Source of the DNA: Bacillota bacterium
GTDB lineage: Bacteria > Bacillota > Clostridia > Acetivibrionales > DTU013
Reading direction: 5' to 3'
Assembly (NCBI GenBank): GCA_023426125.1
Contig: JAFABI010000053.1
Location: forward strand, 62,001-126,000
Length of the DNA: 64,000 nt
Each line of letters starts with the position of its first letter. The first letter of the stretch is position 1. The notes under the pieces are model-generated. The model had not been told where the DNA came from and ran no database searches. It was given only the letters and a program-made list of their open reading frames with translations. Positions 47,826 through 56,642 of the stretch are shown one piece after another. The position numbers and the translations under genes were made by a program.

Positions 47826-50324
47826 ATGGGAATCGTAGTCAAGTTCATTTTAAAAAACATATGGGAAAAGAAATTCCGTACCTTCCTCATGGTCTTCTCC
47901 ATCATGCTGTCGGCAGCGCTATACTTTGCCTCGGGCGCACTTCAGAACACCATGATTAAAATGCAGGAAAACAGGCTGATGCAGTATTACGGCAATGCGG
48001 AGCTTTTGATCCAGGCCGATGAAAAATCCCCCTCCCGGTTCATAAGCATGACGGGAGCGGAAGGGATGGGCAATAAGCTGGAATATGCCATAGGCGCCAT
48101 ATTACTGTCGGCTTCCTATAAATACAGGGAAAACGAAACCTTTTATTTTACCCTGAACGGCATTGACCTGGAAGACCTGAAGCGATTCAATCCGGCAGCT
48201 TTTCATACCGAAGCGGGCCTCTATCCCTTTGAAGGCAAGAAAGTGGTCATCAGCAAATACGCTGCCGAAAAGTTCGGCTTGAAGACGGGAGATTACCTGG
48301 ACCTCACTATAGACGGGAGTTTAAGCAAATACAGGATCTGTGCGCTGGCGGAATCTGCAGGCCCCTTCCTTGATGAGTCCCAATCCCTTTATGCCGTCGT
48401 GCCCAGGGAGACGCTGGCAGCCATGCTGGACGCCAGAGGCAGAGCAGGCATTATTTATGTCAAGTCTGCTGCAGGTCGGGATAAGGACGCTTTGACGGCG
48501 GAGCTGAAGGAAATATACAAAAGGTATGACGTCCGGGAACCTTTTTCGAAGGAGGAATTTGCACAGCAGTTATCGTCCATGACTACACCCTTCATGCTGA
48601 TGTCCGTTATTGTTGCCTTAATGAGCATCTTCATCATCTATACGTCCTTTAAGGTTATAACCATGGAGCGGCTGCCCGTCATAGGCACCTTCAGGAGCAT
48701 CGGCGCAACGCGCAGAACCACCAATTCCGTACTCCTTCTGGAAAGCCTTGCTTATGGTGTCATCGGCGGCGCCGCAGGCTGTGCGCTGGGTGTAGGAGTC
48801 TTGTACTGCCTGGCCTTCTTTACCGGGTCCGCAATGGCGCCGGGATTTAAAACGACAATCGACTTTGAGCCGTCCCAGATGGCTATGGCCTTTGTTCTGG
48901 CCGTTGTCCTGTCCCTGGTGAGCTGCCTCCTCCCCATTATCACCATCTCCCGCATACCGGTCAAGGATATCGTGCTGAATGTCATGCAGAAAGCCGTGAA
49001 GAAAAGCCCCTGGAAGCTGGCGGCGGGCATATTTCTGATCGCAGCCTCCCTGGCGGCCCCCGCGTATATACCTGACGGTTTGGCACTGCCCCTCAGCAGC
49101 GTCTGCATGGTAGCCGCCGTTGCCGGAGTTGTCCTTCTGGTTCCCTATATAACCTTGGCCTTCGTACTATTCCTTGAAAAGCTCTATGCAGTCCTTTTCG
49201 GCAATGTTGGAATACTGGCGGCAAAAAATCTTAAGGGGAACAAAAGCATTTTCACAAATATATCCCTGCTGGTCATCGGAATATCAAGCCTGCTTATGAT
49301 TAATACCATCAGCAACAGCGTTGTCAAGGAAGTGGCGAATTTCTACAGGGACGCAAAATTTGACATCTGGATGAATTATGTCCAGCAGGGGGACCGGAAC
49401 CTGGAGGGCATTATAAGGCAGGTCGGCGGTGTTTCCGGAACCTACGGCGCATACCAGGCAAGCAATGTGGAAGTGGTGAATGGAAACGGTTACCGCATCT
49501 CCGCTTTGCAAGGGATAAACCTTGAAAATTATATGGAATACTGGAACACCTCCTTTTCAGAGGACAGCAGCCGGCTTGCGGAGGATTTTAATAAGAATCG
49601 GAGCATCATCCTGTCCAACACCTTAAAAGAAAAGTTCAAGCTGGAAAAAGGAGATACCGTTACGCTGAAGCTTAAGGAAACGGAACGGGAATATAAAATC
49701 GCAGGCTTCGCCAATACGGTCTACTATAACGGCAGCATCGCTTTTATTTCCGAAGGGAATTTCAAAATCGATACCGGTACCCGGTTTTATTCGGAGGTTT
49801 ATATCAAAACCGCGGGAAATCCGGAGGAGATAAAGGCGGAAATCCAGAAGCGCTTATCCCAGCGGCCCAATAGCACAATGACTGTAAATGAGATGTCGGA
49901 ACTGAACCGAAAGAGCAATGACAGCGTGTTCAATTTGCTTAAAGCTTTTTCCGTCATGGCCCTGGTCATCGGCATCTTCGGCATCCTCAACAACCTGGTA
50001 ATAAGCTTCATTCAGCGGCGCAGGGCCCTGGCGATGCTGCGCTCCGTCGGCATGAGCGCCCGTCAGGCGGTGCTGATGATTTTCATCGAGGCTCTGTCGG
50101 GCGGTGTCATTGGCGGAATCGCGGGAATTATCGCCGGATTCATCCAGATAATGGTGACCCCTTACGTGATGAAAGCGATCAACCTGTCCATTCCCATAAG
50201 CCTCCCATACGATTCCATTGCGGTTTATATCGCGGCAGGGGTGCTAATCACCGTCGCGGCATCCGTAAGCCCCGCCTTGAAAGCGTCAAAGCTGAACATC
50301 ATCGAAGCGGTGAAATATGAATAG
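47826..50324 (+). CDS. FtsX/MacB-type ABC transporter permease
   Basis: An 832-residue permease with a double FtsX layout: helix 1 near residue 20, a large extracytoplasmic domain, three helices around residues 255-385, a central pair of helices (about 405-455), a second extracytoplasmic domain (about 520-690), and three C-terminal helices. SIGATRRTTNSVLLLESLAY and RSVGMSARQAVLMIFIEALS are the paired cytosolic coupling helices. The start is ATG at 47826 with AAGGTG upstream. The following ATPase and adaptor genes overlap or abut, so the three form one export or mechanotransmission complex. Substrate unknown; peptides, lipids or antibiotics are usual. Confidence 0.92.
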   Translation: MGIVVKFILKNIWEKKFRTFLMVFSIMLSAALYFASGALQNTMIKMQENRLMQYYGNAELLIQADEKSPSRFISMTGAEGMGNKLEYAIGAILLSASYKYRENETFYFTLNGIDLEDLKRFNPAAFHTEAGLYPFEGKKVVISKYAAEKFGLKTGDYLDLTIDGSLSKYRICALAESAGPFLDESQSLYAVVPRETLAAMLDARGRAGIIYVKSAAGRDKDALTAELKEIYKRYDVREPFSKEEFAQQLSSMTTPFMLMSVIVALMSIFIIYTSFKVITMERLPVIGTFRSIGATRRTTNSVLLLESLAYGVIGGAAGCALGVGVLYCLAFFTGSAMAPGFKTTIDFEPSQMAMAFVLAVVLSLVSCLLPIITISRIPVKDIVLNVMQKAVKKSPWKLAAGIFLIAASLAAPAYIPDGLALPLSSVCMVAAVAGVVLLVPYITLAFVLFLEKLYAVLFGNVGILAAKNLKGNKSIFTNISLLVIGISSLLMINTISNSVVKEVANFYRDAKFDIWMNYVQQGDRNLEGIIRQVGGVSGTYGAYQASNVEVVNGNGYRISALQGINLENYMEYWNTSFSEDSSRLAEDFNKNRSIILSNTLKEKFKLEKGDTVTLKLKETEREYKIAGFANTVYYNGSIAFISEGNFKIDTGTRFYSEVYIKTAGNPEEIKAEIQKRLSQRPNSTMTVNEMSELNRKSNDSVFNLLKAFSVMALVIGIFGILNNLVISFIQRRRALAMLRSVGMSARQAVLMIFIEALSGGVIGGIAGIIAGFIQIMVTPYVMKAINLSIPISLPYDSIAVYIAAGVLITVAASVSPALKASKLNIIEAVKYE

Positions 50325-50343
50325 ATTAAAGGAGACCATTCCC

Positions 50344-51024
50344 ATGTCAACGGTAATTGAAGCGGTAAATCTGGGCAAGACCTATAAAACGGGCTCCGTA
50401 GAAGTTGAAGTCCTTAAAAACATAGACCTTAAGGTAAGCAAGGGAGAATTCGTTTCCATCATGGGACCCTCGGGTTCGGGGAAAAGTACGCTGCTTTACC
50501 TGATGGGAGGGCTGGATAAACCCACCTCGGGAGACATCCGCATCAACGGCCACAGGCTTTCGGCCCTTGGCGACAAAGAGGAAAGCAGGCTGCGCAGAAG
50601 GGAGATCGGCTTCATCTTCCAGTTCTACAACCTTATCCCCAACCTGAACATCGAAGAAAACATCCTGCTGCCGGTGCTGCTGGACGGTAAAAAGCTGAAG
50701 GATTACCGGAAACGCCTGGATGAAATCCTGCAAATTGTCGGCCTTTCAGACAGAAGGCGCCATACTCCCCGGGAGCTGTCCGGCGGGCAGCAGCAAAGGG
50801 TTGCCATTGCAAGAGCGCTGATCAACGAGCCCGACATTATTCTGGCCGACGAGCCTATCGGCAATCTGGACAGCAAAACCGGCACCGAAGTAATGGAGCT
50901 GCTGGCAAGGATAAATAAGGAAAAGGGAAAGACCATCATCCAGGTAACCCATTCCAGCGAAGCCGCCCAATACAGTCAAAGAATAATCAATGTAAAAGAC
51001 GGAAAGGTAAGTGAGATCCAATGA
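50344..51024 (+). CDS. ABC transporter ATP-binding protein (MacB/LolD class)
   Basis: A 226-residue ATPase with Walker A MGPSGSGKSTLLYLMGG, signature LSGGQQQRVAIARALI, Walker B IILADEPIGNLDS and a His switch in IIQVTHSSEAAQYS. The ATG at 50344 follows AAGGAG with nine bases between and is preferred over the ATG at 50317, which overlaps the permease. The stop overlaps the adaptor gene by four bases. Confidence 0.95.
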   Translation: MSTVIEAVNLGKTYKTGSVEVEVLKNIDLKVSKGEFVSIMGPSGSGKSTLLYLMGGLDKPTSGDIRINGHRLSALGDKEESRLRRREIGFIFQFYNLIPNLNIEENILLPVLLDGKKLKDYRKRLDEILQIVGLSDRRRHTPRELSGGQQQRVAIARALINEPDIILADEPIGNLDSKTGTEVMELLARINKEKGKTIIQVTHSSEAAQYSQRIINVKDGKVSEIQ

Positions 51025-52007
51025 AAAGAATCGTAGTAATTTTCACAGCATTCTGCATGGCAATTGCCACCGCTGCCTGCGGGTCACCGCCCCAGGCGGC
51101 GTCCGGGGAAACTCAGCCGGACGTTCAAAAGCAGTATGTAGAGGCATTTGGAATCATCAAAGCAGCGGAAGTGAAAAGCCTGACCCTGGATTTCCAGGCG
51201 CCCGTAACGGCAATCCATGTAACAGAAGGCCAAAAGGTCGCATACGGTGAAAAGCTGGTGTCCCTGGACCTGTCGGAAATGCAAAACCAGCTTGAAATAA
51301 AGGGACTGGAGCTTACGGCGGCTGAAAAGGCCATGGGCCGCAATCCTTCCGGCACGGATTTAAAAAAGCTGCAAAACGACCTTAAATCAGCACAGGCCAT
51401 TCATGACGACAACCTGAAGGAGCTGGCTTCCAAAGAGAAGCTCTATGAAGCCGGCAGTATTTCACTCGCTGAGCTGGACAGCTTTAAGAAAACCGTCGAA
51501 GCCGGCAGAAAAGCCGTCGATGATATCAACTATGCCATTGAAGGCCTCAAAACCAGCAAAGGCTCCGAAGACGACCAAAAAAGCCTGAATGCTTCAATTC
51601 TGGAAGCCAATCTGACGCTTCTGGACAGCAGGCTGGACAAACCTTATTTCAGCGGAAGCGATGTTATTTCGGATATTGAAAAGGGTCTTGTCTATGAAAT
51701 CGGCTATACACAGGGCGATATCGCCGGTCCCCAGAAGAAGCTGCTGAACCTTCTGGACCTTGACAGCCTGGTAGTTGAAGCCAATGTGCCCGAAGAATTC
51801 ATAAAGGATGTGAAAGCCGGGGCCGGCGTTTTGATCGTCCCCGTCGCCGATAAAGCCAGAGAATACAAAGGCAGGGTCACGCATATCTCCGGCAAGGCCA
51901 TGCATAATAACGGCGAGACACTGGTAAAAGTCCTTATCGCCATCGATGGCGCGGATGACTTCCTGCTTCCTGACTTCAACGTGGATGTAAAAATTCAAAT
52001 CGATTGA
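51021..52007 (+). CDS. Lipoprotein efflux adaptor (HlyD/MacA-like)
   Basis: A 328-residue protein with a lipoprotein signal ending AIATAAC (Cys at residue 20), a lipoyl half motif (VTAIHVTEGQKVAYGEKLVS), a coiled coil of about 90 residues, and a C-terminal barrel (EFIKDVKAGAGVLIVPVADK). The returning lipoyl half is poorly kept and shows an acidic DKPYFSGSDVISDIEKG. It completes the permease-ATPase-adaptor set and should bridge the cell wall side of the pump. Confidence 0.88.
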   Translation: MKRIVVIFTAFCMAIATAACGSPPQAASGETQPDVQKQYVEAFGIIKAAEVKSLTLDFQAPVTAIHVTEGQKVAYGEKLVSLDLSEMQNQLEIKGLELTAAEKAMGRNPSGTDLKKLQNDLKSAQAIHDDNLKELASKEKLYEAGSISLAELDSFKKTVEAGRKAVDDINYAIEGLKTSKGSEDDQKSLNASILEANLTLLDSRLDKPYFSGSDVISDIEKGLVYEIGYTQGDIAGPQKKLLNLLDLDSLVVEANVPEEFIKDVKAGAGVLIVPVADKAREYKGRVTHISGKAMHNNGETLVKVLIAIDGADDFLLPDFNVDVKIQID

Positions 52008-52325
52008 TATGTTTAGCTGCGACAGGGGACGGTTCTCTGTCGCAGTTTACGGCGCCACATTTTCATGCGTTAAAATTATGGTTGTACATATGCTTTTCAT
52101 CGCAGGCTGGAGAAAAGGTAAACTGCACAGCCATCCGGCTGCACCGTTTACTATGACTTGTTTTTTTGTTGTGAGCCTGCCTACTCAGGCTACCGACATG
52201 TACAGCCTATGATGCATGGTGTACAGACGGCTTAGGGCATCGATCAGCCCAATTTGCAGGGATTTCCCATTGGGCAAACCGCTTTTTACGACGACATTCC
52301 CTTTTTATACAATGGCTGGCTCCTC
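52008..52325. other. Intergenic region between convergent operons
   Basis: 318 bases with no convincing gene. It holds the family E hairpin at 52017-52045, which may act as a terminator-like structure for the export operon, and otherwise unremarkable sequence. Confidence 0.55.
52017..52045. repeat. Family E hairpin
   Basis: CTGCGACAG and CTGTCGCAG form a perfect 9-bp stem around GGGACGGTTCT. It lies 10 bases after the adaptor stop codon; no long T-run follows. Same stem as at 23238-23267. Confidence 0.72.
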
Positions 52326-53381
52326 TTACAGTGACTCAAACTGCTTCATAAGCTGTACACTGTCCAGTTTCTCCCCGATGAAGCTCACTTTGCCCTCCTG
52401 GACGCCTTTGTATTCCCGGATTGAAAAATCGCCGTCCGTATAACTGAATTCAATATAACCGGCCGGACTCCTCAAAAAACCTTTTCCGCGCAGGATATCA
52501 CCAAATTTCCCCTCCCGGACTTTCGCCAGCAGGTCTTCCAGCCGGGCGGGCAAAAATACTTTGGAGGTCTTCATACCGAAGGTCTCAAACCCATGGCCGG
52601 CTTCCGAAGAATGGCCATGATCCCCCTCCGTATGCAAAGGAGCCGGATGAGCTTCAGAAGCATGCCCGCCGGAAATCACCTCTGAAGGTTGACAGCCGTC
52701 AGGTCTTGCTGAATCCTCCTGCCCATGGGAATGATGCCGGCAAAGCCCCGTACAACACTGCGGAATATCAACAGAGTATTCCAGCGTTTCCCCCAGGATG
52801 GCTTTCATGTCTGCTTCGGTTAACTCATCCCATCTTTTCGCCAATATATTCGCTTTGCTGTTTTTCCGTTTCAAATCGACGATGATCCGGTCCACATCTT
52901 CCTCCGAAACAAGCTGTGTCTTGCTCAGGACCAGCGTGGACACATTAGCGATCTGGTTCTCGAAAAAATAACCGAATCTGGAGCTCTGCTTGATGTAATT
53001 TACGCTGTCGATGATGGTCGTAAGGGAATTCACTTTGAACCTGGCCGCAACATCAGGTACTTTAAGTATCTCCAGCGCATCTGTCAGGACAAAAATACCG
53101 GAAGGCTCGAAGATGATCCTGTCAGGCTTAAGCTTATCCGCAATCTCCAGTAAAGTGTACATAAAATCGTCCTTCAGCGTGCAGCAGATACAGCCCTGGC
53201 TGATTTCATACACCTCGATGCCTTCCCTTTTGACCAGATCCCCGTCGATGCCTATCTTCCCGAATTCATTTTCGATCAGCACCATTTTTTCCTTCCAGGA
53301 GGAAACAGCTGCCATCAATTTCCTTATCATTGTGGTTTTGCCTGCGCCCAGAAAGCCTGAAATAATGTCCAGTTTAATCAT
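52326..53381 (-). CDS. CobW/COG0523-family GTPase (metallochaperone type) with His-rich loop
   Basis: A 351-residue G3E GTPase. The P-loop GFLGAGKTTMIRK is at residue 9, the metal-binding CxCC motif is GCICCTL near residue 64, and the G4 motif usually NKxD reads SKTQ. The linker between the GTPase and the C-terminal CobW_C domain holds many His and Cys (HHSHGQEDSARPDGC, then EAHPAPLHTEGDHGHSS). Such proteins deliver Zn, Co or Fe to a client. The MtaB-like zinc and corrinoid methyltransferase gene lies 54 bases upstream in the same direction, and is the obvious candidate client. Confidence 0.88.
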   Translation of the reverse strand: MIKLDIISGFLGAGKTTMIRKLMAAVSSWKEKMVLIENEFGKIGIDGDLVKREGIEVYEISQGCICCTLKDDFMYTLLEIADKLKPDRIIFEPSGIFVLTDALEILKVPDVAARFKVNSLTTIIDSVNYIKQSSRFGYFFENQIANVSTLVLSKTQLVSEEDVDRIIVDLKRKNSKANILAKRWDELTEADMKAILGETLEYSVDIPQCCTGLCRHHSHGQEDSARPDGCQPSEVISGGHASEAHPAPLHTEGDHGHSSEAGHGFETFGMKTSKVFLPARLEDLLAKVREGKFGDILRGKGFLRSPAGYIEFSYTDGDFSIREYKGVQEGKVSFIGEKLDSVQLMKQFESL

Positions 53382-53435
53382 ACCATGTCACTGCTCCATC
53401 CTGAATCGCCTTTATTCCGGTTCCATCATACTTAC

Positions 53436-54821
53436 CTACATATCGTACTTCTTCGGGTCGAATTTCTCATTCCGTGTCTCTTCAACCATTTCCGCCACAA
53501 ACTTTTCCTCATCGTCGGGTATTTCGTTTAACTGGCTTTCCATCATATCCAGATAGGCCGTCTCTCTCTCTTCAATCACCAACCGGTCTTCGGCAAGGGC
53601 GTTGCGTAATTCATCCACTGCAGCCAGGGCCGCCGCTTTCGTACGCTTGAAGTGCCCTTCCTCTTTGAGCAGCTTTTCGGAAATTCTGAGTGCAACATCA
53701 GGTCTCAGGATATACGCCTGCGGATCAAACCTGCTGTCCGATTCCACCAGCAAATCCCTGAGAATTGCAGCATACTCTGCGCCTTTTTTCGAGGCCGTAT
53801 TCATAAGCCTGCAGTCATAAGCCAGCTGCTCCATGGCCACCGTAGGAGCCATTCCGCCTAAGAGCTTGATGTTTTGAATCGACTCATTGCTCCACAGGTC
53901 GGCTACTGCTGCTGCAATATTTCCCACCGGGCTCAGATGAGCGCCTGCGCTTGACTTACCTTCCAGGGAAATCGGCGTTCCCGTGATCGCCTTGATATAC
54001 ACCCCTTCATAACCACAATCCTTATGCGGTCCCACCGCGCCTCTTTCAAGGGCTACAAGGCTTCTCACCACAGTGATTGCCCTGACTACCGCCGCAAATA
54101 TTTTTGGAACATACCCTCTGTCTGCAAGCACCATGGCAGTATTTCCAAAACCGCAGGCAGTATCTCCCGAGGCAATGCTGCCGGTCCTGCCGGCGACGTC
54201 TACGATGCCGTCCCACAATTTCACCATATCTCTTGCACCAAGTACACCCAGGGCAAACAAGGATTTTGTGATCTCACAGAACATGACCGCATCGTCATGG
54301 ACGTCCTTACCGCCGATGGACTCAATGGCCAGAAAATCCGCCCCTGCTCCGGCACAGCCTTCAAAGCTTTGCATCAGCGTTTCCCAGTGACGGCCCTTCC
54401 ACATATGGACGGATTCCCTGTCCTCCCTGATATCGATGGGCGTCATTCTTAAGGCGCTTTTCAGACCATACTTGCTTTCATATTCATTCATGACCTCGCG
54501 GACTGTTTTTGTTATATCAACACCCCATTGCGGATTGTAGGTGGTGGGAGGAAGCAGCTCCACTTCCACGACAAAACCCGGCACATACAGTTCTTTTGCC
54601 CTTTTGCAGACCTCCTGCACGATGCCCTTGTATTGCGATAGAACCTCTGGCATGGTCTCGGATGTGATCAGCATCGGGGGAAGTGTAAAATTGATTTCAG
54701 GAAGTATCTCTCCTCCGCCGATTACCAGACCGTTTCTCGCGGTAACCGGCTTTTTTGCAGTGCCGTATACAAAATCCTGCATCCCGGTATAAGCCATTTG
54801 ATTAAACATAATTTCCTTCAT
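53436..54821 (-). CDS. mtaB: MtaB-like methanol:corrinoid-protein methyltransferase
   Basis: A 461-residue protein that follows methanogen MtaB over its whole length, with blocks ADFLAIESIGGKDVHDDA, GDTACGFGNTAM, GPHKDCGYEGVYIKAITG and DLWSNESIQNIKLLGG. The zinc ligands of MtaB correspond to Glu167, Cys223 and Cys269 here. It should transfer the methyl of methanol, or another O-methyl compound, to a corrinoid protein. No corrinoid protein (MtaC) or MtaA gene is in the window. ATG at 54821 follows GGAGGA; a GTG at 54830 lies too close to that site. Confidence 0.87.
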   Translation of the reverse strand: MKEIMFNQMAYTGMQDFVYGTAKKPVTARNGLVIGGGEILPEINFTLPPMLITSETMPEVLSQYKGIVQEVCKRAKELYVPGFVVEVELLPPTTYNPQWGVDITKTVREVMNEYESKYGLKSALRMTPIDIREDRESVHMWKGRHWETLMQSFEGCAGAGADFLAIESIGGKDVHDDAVMFCEITKSLFALGVLGARDMVKLWDGIVDVAGRTGSIASGDTACGFGNTAMVLADRGYVPKIFAAVVRAITVVRSLVALERGAVGPHKDCGYEGVYIKAITGTPISLEGKSSAGAHLSPVGNIAAAVADLWSNESIQNIKLLGGMAPTVAMEQLAYDCRLMNTASKKGAEYAAILRDLLVESDSRFDPQAYILRPDVALRISEKLLKEEGHFKRTKAAALAAVDELRNALAEDRLVIEERETAYLDMMESQLNEIPDDEEKFVAEMVEETRNEKFDPKKYDM

Positions 54822-54857
54822 CGTTGTCACTCCTCCAAGTTTTGTTTTTCCTGCGGA

Positions 54858-55012
54858 TACTACAGCGGATCATTTTATCCTTGTAGTACTAGTTATTTTT
54901 CACTTCTAACAGATATATACCTTAAAAACCTAATCAAAAACGCTGTAGGAACCAGGTCAACAAACAAGTCATAAAAATCAGGATTTTTTACTAATACTAC
55001 AGTGAAAAAAAC
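54858..55012. repeat. Family C repeats, hairpin plus two scattered ends
   Basis: ACTACAGCGGAT and ATCCTTGTAGT (54858-54889) form a hairpin with one mismatch. AACGCTGTAGGA at about 54950 and ACTACAGTGAAAAA at about 54999 are further family C ends, so up to two more partial elements may be present. Confidence 0.55.
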
Positions 55013-55087
55013 AAGAGAAAGATAAAAACAGAGGCGAGCCACACAATATATATACATATTTCTTCATATGTGGTAAAATAGCCTTGT

Positions 55088-55200
55088 TCGTGCACGTATT
55101 ACCCTGGATAGCCGTGCACTTTCATCGGAATTTCAAGCACGGTGAAGATAGGACTTCCCGTGGAAGTTTCCAGGGAACGAGTCCATTACGGCCGGCATTT
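55088..55200 (+). ncRNA. Candidate structured RNA upstream of the SPT-like gene
   Basis: CCGTGC and GCACGG (about 55112-55142) pair as one stem. GGACT and AGTCC enclose nested CCC/GGG and TGGAA/TTCCA arms (about 55151-55184), giving a compact compound hairpin. Further GTGCACG occurs at 55090. No T-run follows directly, though TTTTT-like sequence is near 55198. I do not recognise a known class. Confidence 0.35.
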
Positions 55201-55292
55201 TTAAAAAGAACGGGAAATAATATTATTTTCAGTGTTCCCAAATGGCCGGTGGCAAGCTGATTAAAAATACCAAAAAGAGGAGAATCATTCAA

Positions 55293-56483
55293 ATGGATAT
55301 TTTCGAAAAATGCTTTAATTACAGTGATGCCAAGGAGGTCATCGCCGCAGGTCTATACCCTTATTTTCATGCCCTGGAAACAGGTCAGGATACCGAAGTG
55401 ATTATTGAAGGAATTAAAACGGTTATGATCGGGTCCAACAATTATCTTGGCCTCACCTCCGACCCGAGGGTGAAGAAAGCCGCCATTGCCGCCATCGAAC
55501 AATTCGGTTCGGGCTGTTCCGGTTCCAGGTTTTTAAACGGCACCCTGACCATTCACCTTGAGCTGGAAAAAAAGCTTGCCGCTTTTGTACATAAGGAAGC
55601 AGCGCTGACTTTCAGTACCGGTTTCCAGACGAACATCGGCATTATCTCTGCCATCGCAGGAAGAAACGATTATATCCTCTGCGACAGCGAAAATCATGCC
55701 AGCATTGTGGACGGCTGCAGGCTGAGCTTTGCAAAGACCCTTAAGTTCGATCACAATAGTATGGAGGATCTCGAAAGAATTCTTTCCAAAATAGATGATA
55801 CGCACGGTAAATTGATCGTAGTAGACGGTATCTTCAGTATGGAAGGAGATATCATCGATTTACCCGCGCTGGTAAAGATCGCCAGGAAATACGGTGCCCG
55901 GATCATGGTTGACGACGCCCATTCCTTTGGAGTCATCGGCGAACGCGGCAGAGGGACGGCGGAATATTTCGGTCTGGAGGATGAAGTTGACATCATCATG
56001 AGCACTTTCAGCAAATCCCTTGCCAGTCTCGGCGGTTTTGTCGCGGCGAAACAGGATGTGATCGACTACATCAAGCACACATCCCGTCCCTTTATTTTCT
56101 CCGCATCCATTCCTCCGTCAAATGCGGCTGCCGCCACTGCGGCACTTGAGATCATCGAAACCGAGCCCCAAAGAATAAAAGCTTTGCGCGACATTTCCGT
56201 CTACATGCGGGAAGGCTTCAAAAAGCTTGGAATTCCCATATACGAATCCAACAGCGAAATTACGCCTATTGTACCCGTTATGACGTATACCAATGAAAGA
56301 ACGCTGATTGTGACCAAGCTGCTCCGTGAGGAGGGCGTATATGTGAATCCGGTAGTATCGCCGGCGGTTAAACCCGGACAGTGCAGAATTCGTACAAGCT
56401 ATACGGCAACACATACAAAAGCACAGCTTGATTATGCGCTGGAAGCCTTCAAGAGGGTCTTCGACAAACTGGGCAGCATGTAA
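55293..56483 (+). CDS. Serine palmitoyltransferase-like alpha-oxoamine synthase
   Basis: A 396-residue fold-type I PLP enzyme. GSGCSGSRFLNGTLTIHLEL, the VDDAHSFGVIGERGRG block and the Schiff-base Lys in MSTFSKSLASLGGFVA are intact. The family condenses an amino acid with an acyl-CoA or acyl-ACP (SPT, KBL, BioF, ALAS). The N-terminus (FEKCFNYSDAKEV) and GSNNYLGLTSDP are closest, by memory, to bacterial SPT-type enzymes rather than BioF or KBL; that would mean 3-keto-sphinganine formation. No other sphingolipid gene is adjacent. ATG at 55293 follows AGAGGAGA. Confidence 0.82.
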   Translation: MDIFEKCFNYSDAKEVIAAGLYPYFHALETGQDTEVIIEGIKTVMIGSNNYLGLTSDPRVKKAAIAAIEQFGSGCSGSRFLNGTLTIHLELEKKLAAFVHKEAALTFSTGFQTNIGIISAIAGRNDYILCDSENHASIVDGCRLSFAKTLKFDHNSMEDLERILSKIDDTHGKLIVVDGIFSMEGDIIDLPALVKIARKYGARIMVDDAHSFGVIGERGRGTAEYFGLEDEVDIIMSTFSKSLASLGGFVAAKQDVIDYIKHTSRPFIFSASIPPSNAAAATAALEIIETEPQRIKALRDISVYMREGFKKLGIPIYESNSEITPIVPVMTYTNERTLIVTKLLREEGVYVNPVVSPAVKPGQCRIRTSYTATHTKAQLDYALEAFKRVFDKLGSM

Positions 56484-56502
56484 AATAGGCAACAGACCAG
56501 TG

Positions 56503-56571
56503 TGTAGGGGCGTACATTGCGCCGTAATCTACGGTAGCAACTACCGGACGGCCCAATGGCCGCCCCTACAG
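56503..56571. repeat. Palindromic repeat, family A
   Basis: TGTAGGGGCGTACATTGCGC at the left and GGCCCAATGGCCGCCCCTACA at the right. It lies 20 bases after the SPT-like stop and between convergent genes, where it may also act as a bidirectional transcription end. Confidence 0.74.
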
Positions 56572-56642
56572 ATTTTATGTGCCATAATTCCTTGCAGTGC
56601 CGCGGCAGCCGGATGGATTGGCAGTCGTTAAAAAACGGCAGA

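Larger units (their letters stand above)
54822..55292. other. Divergent intergenic region between mtaB-like and SPT-like genes
   Basis: 471 bases without a gene. The left part holds family C repeats (54858-55012) and the right part a structured stretch (55088-55200). A weak promoter, TATACA-N17-TAAAAT, ends at about 55079 on the plus strand. The promoter of the minus-strand pair must lie within or beyond the repeats. Confidence 0.55.
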
